This document shows positions 1 to 10,890 of a stretch of 64,000 nt of DNA, one piece after another. This DNA comes from Coccinella septempunctata (lineage: Eukaryota; Arthropoda; Insecta; Coleoptera; Coccinellidae): assembly GCF_907165205.1 (NCBI RefSeq), contig NC_058189.1:1738501-1802500 (forward strand), given 5' to 3'. The first letter of the stretch is position 1. The number at the start of each line of letters is the position of its first letter. The position numbers and the translations under genes are program-made. The notes beneath the pieces are model-generated. The model did not search any database, was not told the origin of the DNA, and was given only the letters and a program-made list of their open reading frames with translations.

Positions 1-363
1 ATCATCAATTCATCGCCGCCATATTTGAGCATTTCGTTGGTTATTTTATCTGGGCCTGGTGATTTTCTGTTCTTCAATTTGTTGGTTGTTGCTTCGATCT
101 CTGTTTTGTCTATAATGTATTCGTCTATGTTGTCGGGCACGGTCCATAGATCTGCTTGTTCTTCAGTATTGTACAGACTCTTGAGGTGGTCTGTCCATTC
201 TTCAGCGGTGATATTGACTGTGATCTGTTCGTTAACTGGTCTCTTCTGCGATCTAATGAGGTTCCATATTCTCCGTTGTCCTCCGTACATGTCATGTTGC
301 ATGTCGGTGGAGAACTTTTCCCAATATTCTTTTTTGATTTGTCTTATTTTAATATTGGCGTAC
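1..363 (-). pseudogene. Non-LTR retrotransposon reverse transcriptase fragment
   Basis: Read on the minus strand, one frame stays open from about 363 down to the window edge. It encodes the linker before the RT domain and the first RT block, ending in the motif KNRKSPGPDKITNEMLKYGG. In RTE/CR1-like LINEs this motif opens the palm and fingers of the reverse transcriptase. Upstream lies a basic segment (GGQRRIWNLIRSQKRPVNEQ) like that between endonuclease and RT. The reading frame stops matching at a sharp junction near 360, where an unrelated repeat begins. The rest of the RT would lie left of the window, so completeness cannot be judged. The motif identifies the class with good confidence; the clade is a guess. 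Confidence 0.8.
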
Positions 364-832
364 TCACTGCGGCCATAAAAATGCCATAAAATGTGAGTAC
401 CGACAAGTCTCGGATCGCTTCGAAGTCCGCGACGAACGAGGAAGGTCATAAAATTTTATGGGATTTTTATGGCCGGTTGCTGTTGCTGCTCGCCAATGAG
501 TGCGCGCCTTTAGGCTTGCCGCAGACATGCAACTTCTCAGTTGCGCAACAGTTTGATTGCAAGCGGTTCGAGGGCGTACACGAAGGCAATCGCTGCAACT
601 TTTCAGTTGCATGTCTGCGCGGCCCCATATAAATGCATTGTACTCACTTCTGCAACTAAACAGTTGCAAAATTAAAAATTACATGTCTGCGGTAGGCCTT
701 ACTTTCCTTTGAGAGTGGCGAAGACCGATCTCGGGTCGCTTCGAAGACTGCGACGAACGAAGAAGGTCGTAGAATTTTATAGGATTTTTATGGCCGGTTG
801 ATGTTGCTGCTCGCCAGTGAGTACGCGCCTTA
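360..832. repeat. Composite repeat: duplicated ~108-bp unit around a MITE
   Basis: A unit beginning near 401 (TCTCGGATCGCTTCGAAG) and ending near 509 (GCGCGCCTT) recurs in direct orientation at about 725-832 with scattered substitutions. A Harbinger-type MITE (513-698) lies between the copies. The start of the repeat (GTACTCACTG then GGCCATAAAAAT) is also found inverted at the right end, so the whole may be one non-autonomous element with inverted ends. No coding potential. Confidence 0.6.
513..698. mobile_element. PIF/Harbinger-type MITE, 186 bp, TTA target duplication
   Basis: Terminal inverted repeats of about 30 bp begin GGCTTGCCGCAGACATGCAA on the left; the right end reads TGTCTGCGGTAGGCC. 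The trinucleotide TTA flanks both sides (510-512 and 699-701), the usual 3-bp target of PIF/Harbinger elements. A sister copy of 187 bp lies at 36,206-36,392 with the same TTA flanks. Short open frames inside are TIR artefacts. Confidence 0.8.
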
Positions 833-914
833 AAGATTTGGAAATCTTGGTGCTCTCTAACCAAGTAAATCTCATCAGTGAATCTCCCAAGGATAATACA
901 ATCAAAAAATGAGT

Positions 915-1530
915 ACTGGTAGAATCGGGTGACTTGGGACAGTCCTGTAACTTGGGACAGTTACCCCCCTTGCAAATTTCTTTGTTTCTTACCATTTATG
1001 AGCGAAGGGACAAACTTATAAGATTGTGTAGCGTCTTTTCTGTTAGTTTAACAATTAATTCCTGTTGAGTTTGCCGTGACCAGAGCGTTTGAATCGACAG
1101 GAAAAATTAACCATTTCAGAAGAGTAAAAGCGCGTTTTTTTATGGCCCTTGAACTTTCTAGTGTCCTTTACATGTGTTTCAATTTGTGCATGTGTAATTT
1201 TTTTTTCTGGATACGGGAGATATCGGAATATTAGATATGTCATGAAACAAGGTTGTTTACAAATCAAACGGCAACACGGATCTCACCCAATTATTTTGTT
1301 GTTTCATTGCTTGACTTGGGACAAACAATGACGAATAGATACAAGCGGCGCATTGGCAGCAGGATATATGCCGATTTTTCGCAGGCAATTATTATTTACG
1401 TTATTTCCACAAAGAAATCACCGAAGAATGAAAGAAATCAAAGTTCACTTTTTTTGTTTTTTTACATTTGAGTTGCAATATATTCATTTTCGCAGTAATA
1501 AGGGTTTATCATTTAATTTCCATACCGAAT
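915..1530 (+). repeat. Dispersed repeat, inverted partner of 20,115-20,750
   Basis: The sequence from the CTTGGGACAGTCCTG motif (about 935) through CCCCCTTGCAAATTTC, AAACAAGGTTGTTTACAAAT and TCGCAGTAATAAGGGTTTAT matches the minus strand of 20,115-20,750 over nearly its whole length with many point differences and small indels. It has no persuasive coding frame. It is probably a non-autonomous element or the UTR of one. The copies are about 19 kb apart and in opposite orientation. Confidence 0.7.
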
Positions 1531-1539
1531 TTCAACTAT

Positions 1540-3394
1540 ATAGGGGAGACTGGGGAGGGTTGATACGTTTTTTGGAATTTTTATTTTGGAAACTGAATTA
1601 TATGAAGAAACAGGACTTTTCTTATATTATATAATTCTTCAATTAATCGATCAACAAAATAAATATAGAAGTCTCAAAACATAAACATCTTATTCTGTAC
1701 AGAACGTTGAACACCAAAAACATGCAAACTGTCTCAAGCCTCCCCACATATGGGAGGATTGATACGATTTACTGGGAGGCATGAGACACAAATTGAAAAT
1801 ATAAGTCCCATTGGCATCACTTGCAAATGTCACATATAAAAATTTTTGTGCCTTTTCTAACACCGGCAGATTCTTCGTCGCGCCATTGCGAGCACACCTG
1901 ACACCTGATCCAGAATTCGTTTGATCTAGAGGATTAAAATGAACCATTGCAATATATATATATATATAGGCTACATCTTCGCCCTCTCAGTCATATTCTT
2001 CAACCGTGTCATCCTCATTGTCCGAAATACCCCGGTCTACATACTCTTTCTTTCGTATACCTCTTTTGTTTGATTTTCTTGGTTATTGTTCTGCCTCGGC
2101 TATGTATGCTGCTGGATGTACTAGGATTATTTAGCTCAGTAGGTAGTTCAGCAATGATACTAGCTTGCTTAGGTCCCCTAGGTGTAGAAAAATCAGGAAA
2201 TGGTCGGTTAGTCACTTCCGCACAAGAAAAGTCGGCCTCGTTAAATACATGGGGATTGTGAGGATGAATTCCAGTTGTTAAAAATCCTCTTGTTATGTTG
2301 GATGGTGAAAACGCCTTCATGTAGGCCTATCCAACTAGCTACGGAATATTTTTTGAAGATGATACATGTACCAGGCCTCCCCACGAGAAATGTCTCAAAC
2401 CTCCCTGAAAGCAATTTTTAAAGTGATTCATGTTTTCATCTTACACTCAATATTTCGAAAACCGAATAAAACTGTGATTGAGTAGTTTTATGCATATTTC
2501 CCAGTGACATGTTTGTTTATGCCGAAGAATCAATGCATGATCATAAAACCCTTAGGTCACTTGAGTTGAAACAATTTCTCACCTCGAAACACTCTTTGTT
2601 GAATATTTCACAAACAAACTACTGTTAGCCTTACAGATTAACGTCACGCAATGCCCTCTGCCAAAGAATAGTGTTCACTAGTATAATACTTTTGAAAACG
2701 GCTACAGACCGCGGATATAAGCCTGTATCAAAAGTTAATGGTAGAGTGATGGTGAGATGAACATTTTGAGTACAGCAATTCTATTTTTAAGAAAATTAGC
2801 TCATGTCTCCCTAACCCATGGGAGAGTTGAACAGAGGGCGAGGGAGACTTGACCATAAGTTTGTCTATGTTAAGGTTTTCATCATCAGATGTATCAGCAT
2901 ATGGAATACATATTTTCTATTTCAGAGTCACTCTGCCTTATTTCCGAGATGTTTTCTACTTTTTGAACCTTTGTTTATTTTTTTATATTCATTTGTATTA
3001 TTCAATTTTATTTTTTGATCACTGATTATGTCTCCCGACCATAGCATGGGTCAAGTCTCCCGCACTCCCTTGTAGTCTATTCAACAGATGTTTTCTTGAA
3101 ACTCTTACAACTATTATTAAAAAGGCTCATCGTTTGTAAAACAATATTAATCAATAAAAGCAATGAAACTAAATAACACCACGCAACTATTAAACTTTTC
3201 AGAGAGTGTAACAAACCAAAATTATTCAATTTCTCACTTCCTAACAATAAAATCACGTTTAACCCTCTCACTCTCACTCACTTGTTACGAGTATGTCGCA
3301 AGCTATTAACGATATCGGTAGCGCGAAATTTGAATTGAAATATTTGAGGTGGTTCAAGTCTCCTACCTGAGCAAGTCTCTCGGACTCCCCCTAT
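1540..3394. mobile_element. Unclassified element with GGGAGACTTG-type subterminal repeats
   Basis: The left end reads ATAGGGGAGACTGGGGAGGG and the right end, read inward, starts ATAGGGGGAGTCCGAGAGAC, so the ends look like imperfect inverted repeats. Related blocks (CCTCCCCAC, GTCTCCCTAACCCATGGGAG, GGGAGACTTGACC, CATGGGTCAAGTCTCCCGC) recur in both orientations near 1,735, 2,372, 2,804, 3,028 and 3,350. Several copies of one binding-site-like motif near the ends are common in DNA transposons. Only short, unconvincing open frames occur inside, so it would be non-autonomous. Class and exact boundaries are uncertain. Confidence 0.45.
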
Positions 3395-3591
3395 CGAAAA
3401 ACACTTTACATTCTACGATGGTAGGAAGGAAGATTGAATAAAGCGAATCCATTATCCTTAGATGGTGTAAAATCAAGAAGGAACTGGAGACTAGAGCTGC
3501 AGTAGTCGGGGTTGCCACCAGATGCTCACTGTCGTTAGGCTTCTGCCCTAGTACCTTATAGGCAGATAATAATGGGGTCAAGGATGCTTCA

Positions 3592-4002
3592 GTGAAGGAT
3601 GACATCTGTCGTTATGGCTGTGCGACACATGAAACTATCCATGACATCACCGGGGGATGTCAGAAGTTTGCGGGCACGGAGTACAAAAATAGACATAATG
3701 CTGCTGCCAAGATTCTTTACCAAGAATTGGCACTAAAACACCAACTTCTAAGTTCGAAAAAGGTTCCTCATTACAATTACCATCCGGATGCTGTGTTGGA
3801 AAATAAACATTACAAGCTCTACTGGGATCGCAAGGTTCTCACAAACCTAAAAATAACTCACAATAGACCAGACCTCATATTGCTCAATAAGGATGAGGAC
3901 AGAGCACTATTCATCGACGTGGCGATTCAAAAAATAACAATCTTCTGGATAGACACACCGAAAAAATTCCAAAATACAGAGATCTAGAGGAACAAACCAG
4001 AA
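3592..4002 (+). pseudogene. LINE C-terminal zinc-finger/endonuclease-like domain, part 1
   Basis: The frame encodes a C-terminal domain seen in some non-LTR retrotransposons: a Cys/His cluster (CRYGC, then HETIHDITGGC), the motif KFAGTEYKNRHN, a segment YWDRKVLTN and then NRPDLILLNKDEDRALFIDVAI, which resembles a PD-(D/E)XK nuclease core. The frame shifts by one base near 3,930. After it the expected sequence continues in another frame (DRHTEKIPKYRDLEEQTR) up to 4,002, where the BEL element is inserted. The domain resumes at 10,183. Upstream RT sequence is not recognisable. The family resemblance is from memory of many insect proteins; the exact LINE clade is not certain. Confidence 0.7.
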
Positions 4003-4259
4003 TGTATCCATTCAATAAGATGAACACATAAATATTTGTGTTGCTGGTTTTTATTAGTGAACGAAGAATTGAACAATACTGTAGGTCGGTCCTGGTCACT
4101 CAACGAATATTCTTTTTAGAATTGATTATTTTAGGATAGAAAATTGAAAAGCTTCTGATGAATTGACTGATGTATTTTCGACTGTCTTTTTATATTAACG
4201 AATCACCCTAGTAACTAATATGACATGAACACGCACGCTATTTTAATGAAAATTAAACA
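4003..4259 (-). repeat. BEL element 3' LTR
   Basis: 257 bp, TGTATCC to ATTAAACA in window orientation. It matches 9,926-10,182 except for one base. Since the element is on the minus strand, this is its downstream LTR. Confidence 0.93.
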
Positions 4260-4268
4260 TACTCCCCG
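4260..4268 (-). other. Candidate polypurine tract of the BEL element
   Basis: On the minus strand CGGGGAGTA directly precedes the 3' LTR, the position of the plus-strand primer in LTR elements. It is short, so confidence is moderate. Confidence 0.5.
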
Positions 4269-4338
4269 GGCTGAACCGTTGAGGTTAAGAATTGAAAATA
4301 AAGAGTTCTAAAATTGCGATATATTTTAACACTTCATA

Positions 4339-7300
4339 TTAAGATTCAATATTGTTATCGCAATATGGAAGAGGGCATATTTTAGTGATTGATCTAGTGA
4401 ATGTTCCTCCTTGAGTTTTAACTTTGACAATACGAACGCGTGAGTCTTTGCCCTTAATCAATTCAATAACACGTGCTAGTGGCCATTTGAGCGGAGGTGT
4501 TGCTTCATCCTTCAAAATACAATATCATTTACATGAATATTATTATAAGGAATGAACCATTTAGGTCTATTTTGTAATCTATTCAAGTAGTCGGTTTTCC
4601 AACGTGCCCAGAAATGCTGTTGAATTTGGCCGCATTTCTGCCAAAGCGATAATCTATTCATTGGAGAACAAGTGATATCTTTTTCTGGATAAGTTGTCAA
4701 ACTAGTCCCTATCAAACAATGTCCTGGTGTTAAAACGTTAAAATCTGAAGGGTCATTGGAAATGCCACAGATGGGGCGTGAATTAAGTACTGCCTCAATT
4801 TGGGCTAGTACAGTACTAAATTCCTCGAAAGTGAAAATATAATTTTTCATAATTCTTATGAGATGATATTTTGCGCTCTTAATGGCTGCCTCCCACAGGC
4901 CACCATGATGAGGTGAACGAGGGGGAATAAATTTCCACTGAATATTGTTTTGAACAGCATACCTTTGCAATATTTCAGAAGTTCCAGGTTTTCTGAAGAA
5001 TTCATTTAATTCCTTCAACTGTTTTTTTGCGCCCAGGAAATTAGTGGCATTGTCAAAGAATATTATAGAAGGATTTCCACGTCTAGCTATGAATCTTTTT
5101 AGAGTGAGTAGAAATGACTCTGTACTTAACCCTGAAACCAATTCGATGTGAACTGCACGAGTTGTCATACAAACAAACACTGCCATATAGCATTTCATAA
5201 GTGGAGACCTTCTCAGCGGAGAAGATTTTATTAAATAAGGACCACCAAAGTCAACAGAGGTGTTTGTGAAAGGGCGTGATACTTGAAGCCTTTCCTTCGG
5301 AAGATCTCCCATTAATTGTGAACACAATTGTGGTTTGAATTTATAACAAGTATGACATTTATTAATGATACGCTTTATTTCTCTCAGTCCATCTAGTGGC
5401 CAATATTTAAGTCTGATACTCGAAAGCGTGTTTTGAGGGCCTGCATGCAATAGTTTCAAATGTTCTGATTTCAACAAAAGTGTTGAAATATGATTTTTAG
5501 AAGGAAGTAATATGGGAAATCTTTGATTGAAGGGAAGAATAGCATTTGAGAGTCTACCCCCAACTCTCAGAATACCCATGGAATCGATAAATGGATTGAG
5601 TTTTTGAATAACTTTGTTTTTCAATATCTTTTCGTTCTTTATATTTCCTATTTCACAGGAAAAATACCGTCGTTGAGTAACTTCAACAATTTTGATCCTT
5701 GCTGAGTTGAGTTCAGTAACAGATAACGAATCAATCAATTTTTTGAATGGTCTTCTGCAATTTTGAATGAATCTGAGGCAATAGGCCATTACCCTTTTTA
5801 AGTGAAATAAATCAGAATACTGTGTGAAAACATCATAAATATCCAAAGTGTTTTGAACGAAATGAACAGTTTTCTTTTGCTCTGGAAGATTACCAAAGAA
5901 TTCCTTGACATTGAATAGGGTTAAATCAAGGTCTGGTTGAAAAAAGAAACTGGGACCGTGCCACCACAAATCTGAGACTATCAATTGTGCTGGCAATGTA
6001 CCTCTGGAGAGTAAATCAGCAGGATTGAGTTTGGAACTTATATATCTCCATGTGGCACCTTTTGAATTTTCTTGGATTTGAACTACCCTATTAGAAACAA
6101 ACACAGACCAACGGGATGGATGAGATCGGATCCATGCTAACACTATTTCTGAATCAGACCATAGATTAATGGAATCAATATTTTGTAAGTGGGATGACAA
6201 TGAATTAGAGATTTTTGAAATTAGTTTTGATAAGAGTACAACTCCCATCAATTCTAGTTTAGGTATAGATAAGATTTTCAATGGTGCAACACGACTTTTA
6301 GCTGTTATCAGCTTTGAAGAGACAGATTTATTCAAATAGACTGTCCTTAAATGAATACAGGCTCCATATGCCTGAGAGCTGGCATCGGCAAATCCGTGAA
6401 TTTCATGTCGTAAAATTTTTGATTCAAATTGAAGAATAGTTCTTGGAATTTTTAATTGGGAAAGCATTGAAAGACCTTTTAAGGCAGTCTTCCAATCAAA
6501 AAGAAGTTCTGAACTTATGTTTTCATCCCATCCAATTTTTGAAATCCAAATTTTTTGCAAGAGAATTTTCAAACTAACAACAAAAACAAAAGGATTTATG
6601 ATTCCTAGAGGATCATAAATGGATGCTATGGTGGAGAGAACTTCTCGTTTACTATAAGATTCTTTCATTGAAAATTTTGGCAATGCAATTCTAAAATTAT
6701 CAGAACGCGAATCCCATAGCATACCTAAAATTTTGTTTGAAGATTTTCCTGAATCTAAAGTATAATTTTCCTTGTGAGAATTTTTTGAAATAGAATTTAA
6801 GAATTCCTGAGAATTTGAACCCCACTTGTGGAGTGATATGCAAGCTGATTGTAAGCAATTAGTGAGTTGATGGTGAGCCTCAATCAAAGTTGATACATCA
6901 TGACAGCCAAAAAGAAAATCATCCACATAACAGGAGTTCAGAATTGCTTCGCTTGCGAGAGGAAATTTCTCCCTATTTTGCATTGCTAGTTCTTTTAAGC
7001 ATCTTGTACTTAAGAAGGGGGCTGAATTTGTGCCATAAGTAACTGTTTTCAATTCTATACACTTCAGTTTATCTTGAGGATTGTCACGCCACAAGATGTT
7101 CAATAAATATGTGTGATTAGGATTTATTTGAATTTGCCTAAACATTTTTTCAATGTCAGCAATAAGAACGTACCTGAATGTACGAAAACGTATTAATATA
7201 TCGAATAAGTCTGGTTGTACAGTATAACCTTTAAGCATAATATCATTAAGAGAAAAACCAGTTGAGGTTTTCATAGAACCATCAAATACTACACGAAGCT

Positions 7301-9671
7301 TAGTTGTGATACTTTGATCACGAATGACACAATGATGAGGTACGAAATATTTGTTAAGGGACAATTCATTGGTTAGAGTTGAAGGTACAATTGCTGCATG
7401 TCCTAAGGATAAATATTCATTGATGAATTCTGAATATTGGGCCTTTCGTTCAGGGAAACTTTCAAGTCTCTTTTCTAAATTTAAAAATCTCTTTTTTGCT
7501 TGAGAGAATGAATCACCTAGTTTGGAAGGTTCATTTGGACCTTTGAATGGTAGGTCAACCTGAAATCTACCAGACGGCAACCGAATGGTTGTGTCTTTGA
7601 ATATTTGTTCAGCTTGTTGCTCTGCTTGAGTCAATATAGATTCAGATTGAATTTGTACTTCTTCAATTTCCCAAAATTTGGTTAAAGTATCATTCAACAT
7701 ATCATCTGGATTGGCAGTAGGTTCTGTACATTCGAATAAATATTGTGATGCATTTAAATGAGTTGCACGAGACATGCATCCTGACTGAGGAATATTTCCA
7801 GCAATTAAATATCCTAGATGTGAATTTTGAAGAACAGGCAATCCAGGACCTAATTTAATTATAACATCAGTAATGATGTCAAAGTATATGTCTGCACCCA
7901 AAAGTATATCAACATTAGATGGAGTGTTGAAATGGATATCTGCTAATTGAATGTTCATTGGAATAGGAATAGAACTCAAACTAATTGGTAACTGTGGTTG
8001 TTTACAAGTTATAGTTTTAAGAACAGCACAAGAAACACTAACTTTTCGGTCGGTGTGTACTAATGAGTGAATTTTTAGATCAATCATTCTATTTGACATA
8101 GAACAACTTTGAGAGATACCGGAAATTTGAATTTTCTGGTCATAAGTTTTGAGATTGAGTTTTCTAACTAAATCTTCAGTTACAAATGATGTTTGACTTG
8201 CTGAGTCTGTCAAACAACGAGCTATAATTGTCTGGTTGTGAGAATTATACAATTTGACACATGCCGTAGCTAGAAGCACTTCATTATTAGAGGACTGTAC
8301 TGAAAGAGAAGACAAATTTTGAGCAGAAGAATCAACCTCTTCTCGCACTGGAATGTATGGTTGAGCACTAGTGGATAAATGGGAAGATGCTTGCGTCGAA
8401 CTAGTTGATCTGGATGGTTCATCATGAGATTTGGAATGGGAAAATGAATTTCGAGATGAATTCTTATTGAAATGCAATAAACTATGATGAGACCTTTGAC
8501 AATTGGAACATTTGCGTTGACTAGAACATGACTGAATAGTATGGCCTGATGAAAGACAATTCAAACAGGCATTTTTTGCTTTAGCAGCAGCATGACGATC
8601 GTTTGGAGATAAATTCAGGAACCTTTTACAGGAATATATTCTGTGCTCATCGGTACCACAGATGAAACATTTGAAGAATTTAGTTTTATCTGAAGTATCA
8701 ACATGATAAGAACTACGAGAAGTATTATTATTTTTGTGCGAAGAATTTAATTTTGAATTTTGAGTTGACTCACTCAAATTTTCGAGAACCTTATATTTTC
8801 TTTCTAAAAATTGTATAAATTCTGGGAGCGTTGGAAAATCGCGAACATTTCTTTCCCCTTCAAATTCTTTTCTTAAACCAAAATCTAGCTTCTGTGTGAA
8901 AATTTGAATAAGGATCAAGTCAGTAAGTTTTTCTGATAAATTATAGGTGTGTAAAGCTGCCAAATTTGTTTTAATTTGTGAAATAAAGTTTCTCAGATTG
9001 TTATCATTACCTTTTGTTAAGGATGGAACATTCAGTAAATTTCTTATATATGCGTTAACAATTAGGTATTTATTATCAAATCTATCCCTCAACGTATTAA
9101 TAGCTATGGGAAAGTTCAACCCGATCACTTCCAAATTTTCTATGAGTTGTAATGGCTCCCCTGTTAGAGCAGATTTCAGATACATTAATTTTTGAATATT
9201 AGATAATTTTTGATTATTTGTTATCAGTGCAGTAAATAGTTCGAAGAAGCTTGGCCAGTGTTTGATATCGCCCGAGAAATTTGGAATAGAAATTTCAGGT
9301 AACTTTATAATTGAATGAGATATTGTAGACCGATTATCAGTTGAAGAATTGAATTGTTGAGTGTCCTCAGACTGATTAACAATTTTAGTTACAAAAGAAA
9401 TCAAATCAAAATATTTATCTTCCATAATTTCTCTGTCTTGATGATGTGATTCATAATCCATAACCTCTAATTCAGTTTGAAAATTGTCATAGTCTTTGAA
9501 AATTTGCATTAGTTGTTCCAAACGTAATTTTCATTGAACAATATCAAGAGGTTTATCTTGTTTGAACCAATTTTCCATTCTAGTCATCTTGGCTTTAACT
9601 ATACCTCTGTTTTTAATCAGAGTTCTCACTTCATCATCGACTTCACTCGATTTTGAATTATCTTCAGACAT
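4339..9671 (-). pseudogene. BEL/Pao Gag-Pol polyprotein, interrupted
   Basis: The natural start is the ATG at 9,671-9,669 (MSEDNSKSSEV). Codon 47 is TGA (9,533-9,531), then the frame is open to 4,512, about 1,669 codons. Counting from the codon at 9,521: Gag (DUF1759-like) about 75-250; zinc knuckles CFICGTDEHRIYSC and CLNCLSSGH about 277-340; DUF1758-type aspartic protease with DSAS about 440; Pao RT with YVDD about 864; RNase H-like region about 1,020-1,180; integrase zinc finger HAGP...CHTC about 1,355-1,395; integrase core with VDFGGPY, DNATNF and HHGGLWEAA about 1,425-1,540. A frameshift near 4,515 separates the last ~58 codons, which end at TAA 4,339-4,341. Sequencing error cannot be excluded for either break. 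Confidence 0.93.
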
Positions 9672-9902
9672 TGTAATTGTTATAAGCACAGTAGAAAACA
9701 AAGCTCAATAAAAATAAGACGAAATTTGCACGATGATAGTGCTACTTATCGAAAATCCAGCGATGAACTCGCTCAGTAGTAAACAACCAGCTGTCACCCG
9801 ATTCCTCTGTCTTCTGGGGGTGATTAAAATCCAACCATGAAACAGCAAACCTCTTCACTACTCCTCGGGATAGGAATTGAAATCAACCTTCACTCTCAAA
9901 TA

Positions 9903-9919
9903 CGTCTCGAATTGGACCA
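9903..9919 (-). other. Candidate primer binding site of the BEL element
   Basis: Six bases inside the 5' LTR, the minus strand reads TGGTCCAATTCGAGACG. A PBS normally begins TGG, complementary to a tRNA CCA end. The matching tRNA was not identified. Confidence 0.5.
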
Positions 9920-9925
9920 AATTTA

Positions 9926-10182
9926 TGTATCCATTCAAAAAGATGAACACATAAATATTTGTGTTGCTGGTTTTTATTAGTGAACGAAGAATTGAACAAT
10001 ACTGTAGGTCGGTCCTGGTCACTCAACGAATATTCTTTTTAGAATTGATTATTTTAGGATAGAAAATTGAAAAGCTTCTGATGAATTGACTGATGTATTT
10101 TCGACTGTCTTTTTATATTAACGAATCACCCTAGTAACTAATATGACATGAACACGCACGCTATTTTAATGAAAATTAAACA
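9926..10182 (-). repeat. BEL element 5' LTR
   Basis: 257 bp, partner of 4,003-4,259. It is upstream in element orientation and should carry the promoter. No clear TATA box was picked out. Confidence 0.93.
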
Positions 10183-10396
10183 CAGAAGACAGTGGAAGCT
10201 GAAAGATATCAAGACCATAACTATTGTCATTTCATCTACAGGCCTGATACCGAAGAAACTACCAGAGAGCCCGAAAACCTGGAAAGGGCTCCAACAGAGC
10301 CTAATCCTTTTGATTTCTGAGATCTCTGGAATAAGTGAATGTTCCTCTGGAGGGGAGTGTGAAAGCCGCAAGGCTAACGTCATAATAATTCATTGA
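10183..10396 (+). pseudogene. LINE C-terminal domain, part 2, after the BEL insertion
   Basis: Removing the BEL element and one CAGAA copy joins this frame to the shifted frame ending at 4,002. It reads RQWKLKDIKTITIVISSTG, then LIPKKL, which fits the usual end of this LINE domain (a hydrophobic strand followed by STGLIPK). The frame runs to a TAA near 10,396. A methionine start near 10,148 would fall inside the LTR and is an artefact. Confidence 0.65.
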
Positions 10397-10586
10397 TCCT
10401 TTAGGACATGTGTGTACATGCATATAGGACAAATCAAAGAGAACTAACAAATTTCAGATAATCTCTGATACAATCATTCATAGTATCTATTTAGCAATAA
10501 ATTTTTACATTTTTCTTGAATTTGTTATAATTGGAACAAAGGGGATGCTTCAAACTTGGCAGTCTTATATTTGGGGATATATAGTT

Positions 10587-10888
10587 TTGAACGTTCTGTG
10601 AAATAAAAGTATTCCTCATACTTTCTCGCATAATGTGCCGTTTTCTACTAATTTTATGATCAAAAATTAAGAAGTATCTATGAAATTTGGAAAATTGGGT
10701 ACTTTGGCTGAATAAGACTCTATTTGGCAGATCTACAGATGTCTAGTGTCATAGATTCAGCAAGTATTTTGTTTTTCCAGGGGTGGTGCAGCTCATAAAG
10801 AAAATTAAAAATGGCTATATCCTTATATCAGGGCCGACTAGGAATAAATGGCATAGGAAGAAAGCGTACGAGTCAAAGACTCACCCTG
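10587..10888 (+). mobile_element. MITE-A copy 1 (right half only)
   Basis: The sequence runs from TTTTGAACGTTCTGTGAAAT to the terminal ACTCACCCTG followed by TA (10,889-10,890). It matches the right half of MITE-A: about 300 bp with the internal blocks TCGCATAATGTGCCG, GGGTACTTTGGCTGAAT and CAGATGTCTAGTGTCA. The left inverted end is missing. About 190 bp between the LINE end and this copy show nothing recognisable. Confidence 0.75.
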
Positions 10889-10890
10889 TA

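Larger units (their letters stand above)
4003..10182 (-). mobile_element. BEL/Pao LTR retrotransposon, 6.2 kb, young but coding-defective
   Basis: Two 257-bp direct repeats beginning TG and ending CA bound a Gag-Pol frame on the minus strand with BEL/Pao domain order (Gag, zinc knuckles, protease, RT, RNase H, integrase). Target duplication CAGAA flanks the element (3,998-4,002 and 10,183-10,187). Only one LTR mismatch was seen (T versus A near the left end), so insertion was recent. The insertion splits a LINE C-terminal domain. The coding region carries a premature TGA near its start and a frameshift near its end. Confidence 0.95.

Noticed and set aside
364..669. 101-codon minus frame, and its twin at 36,096-36,362
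   Set aside because: Both lie over the inverted ends of the same MITE. The similarity is due to the repeat, not a protein.
10148..10396. Methionine start at 10,148 for the LINE C-terminal piece
   Set aside because: It lies in the BEL LTR. The true frame enters from the other side of the insertion.
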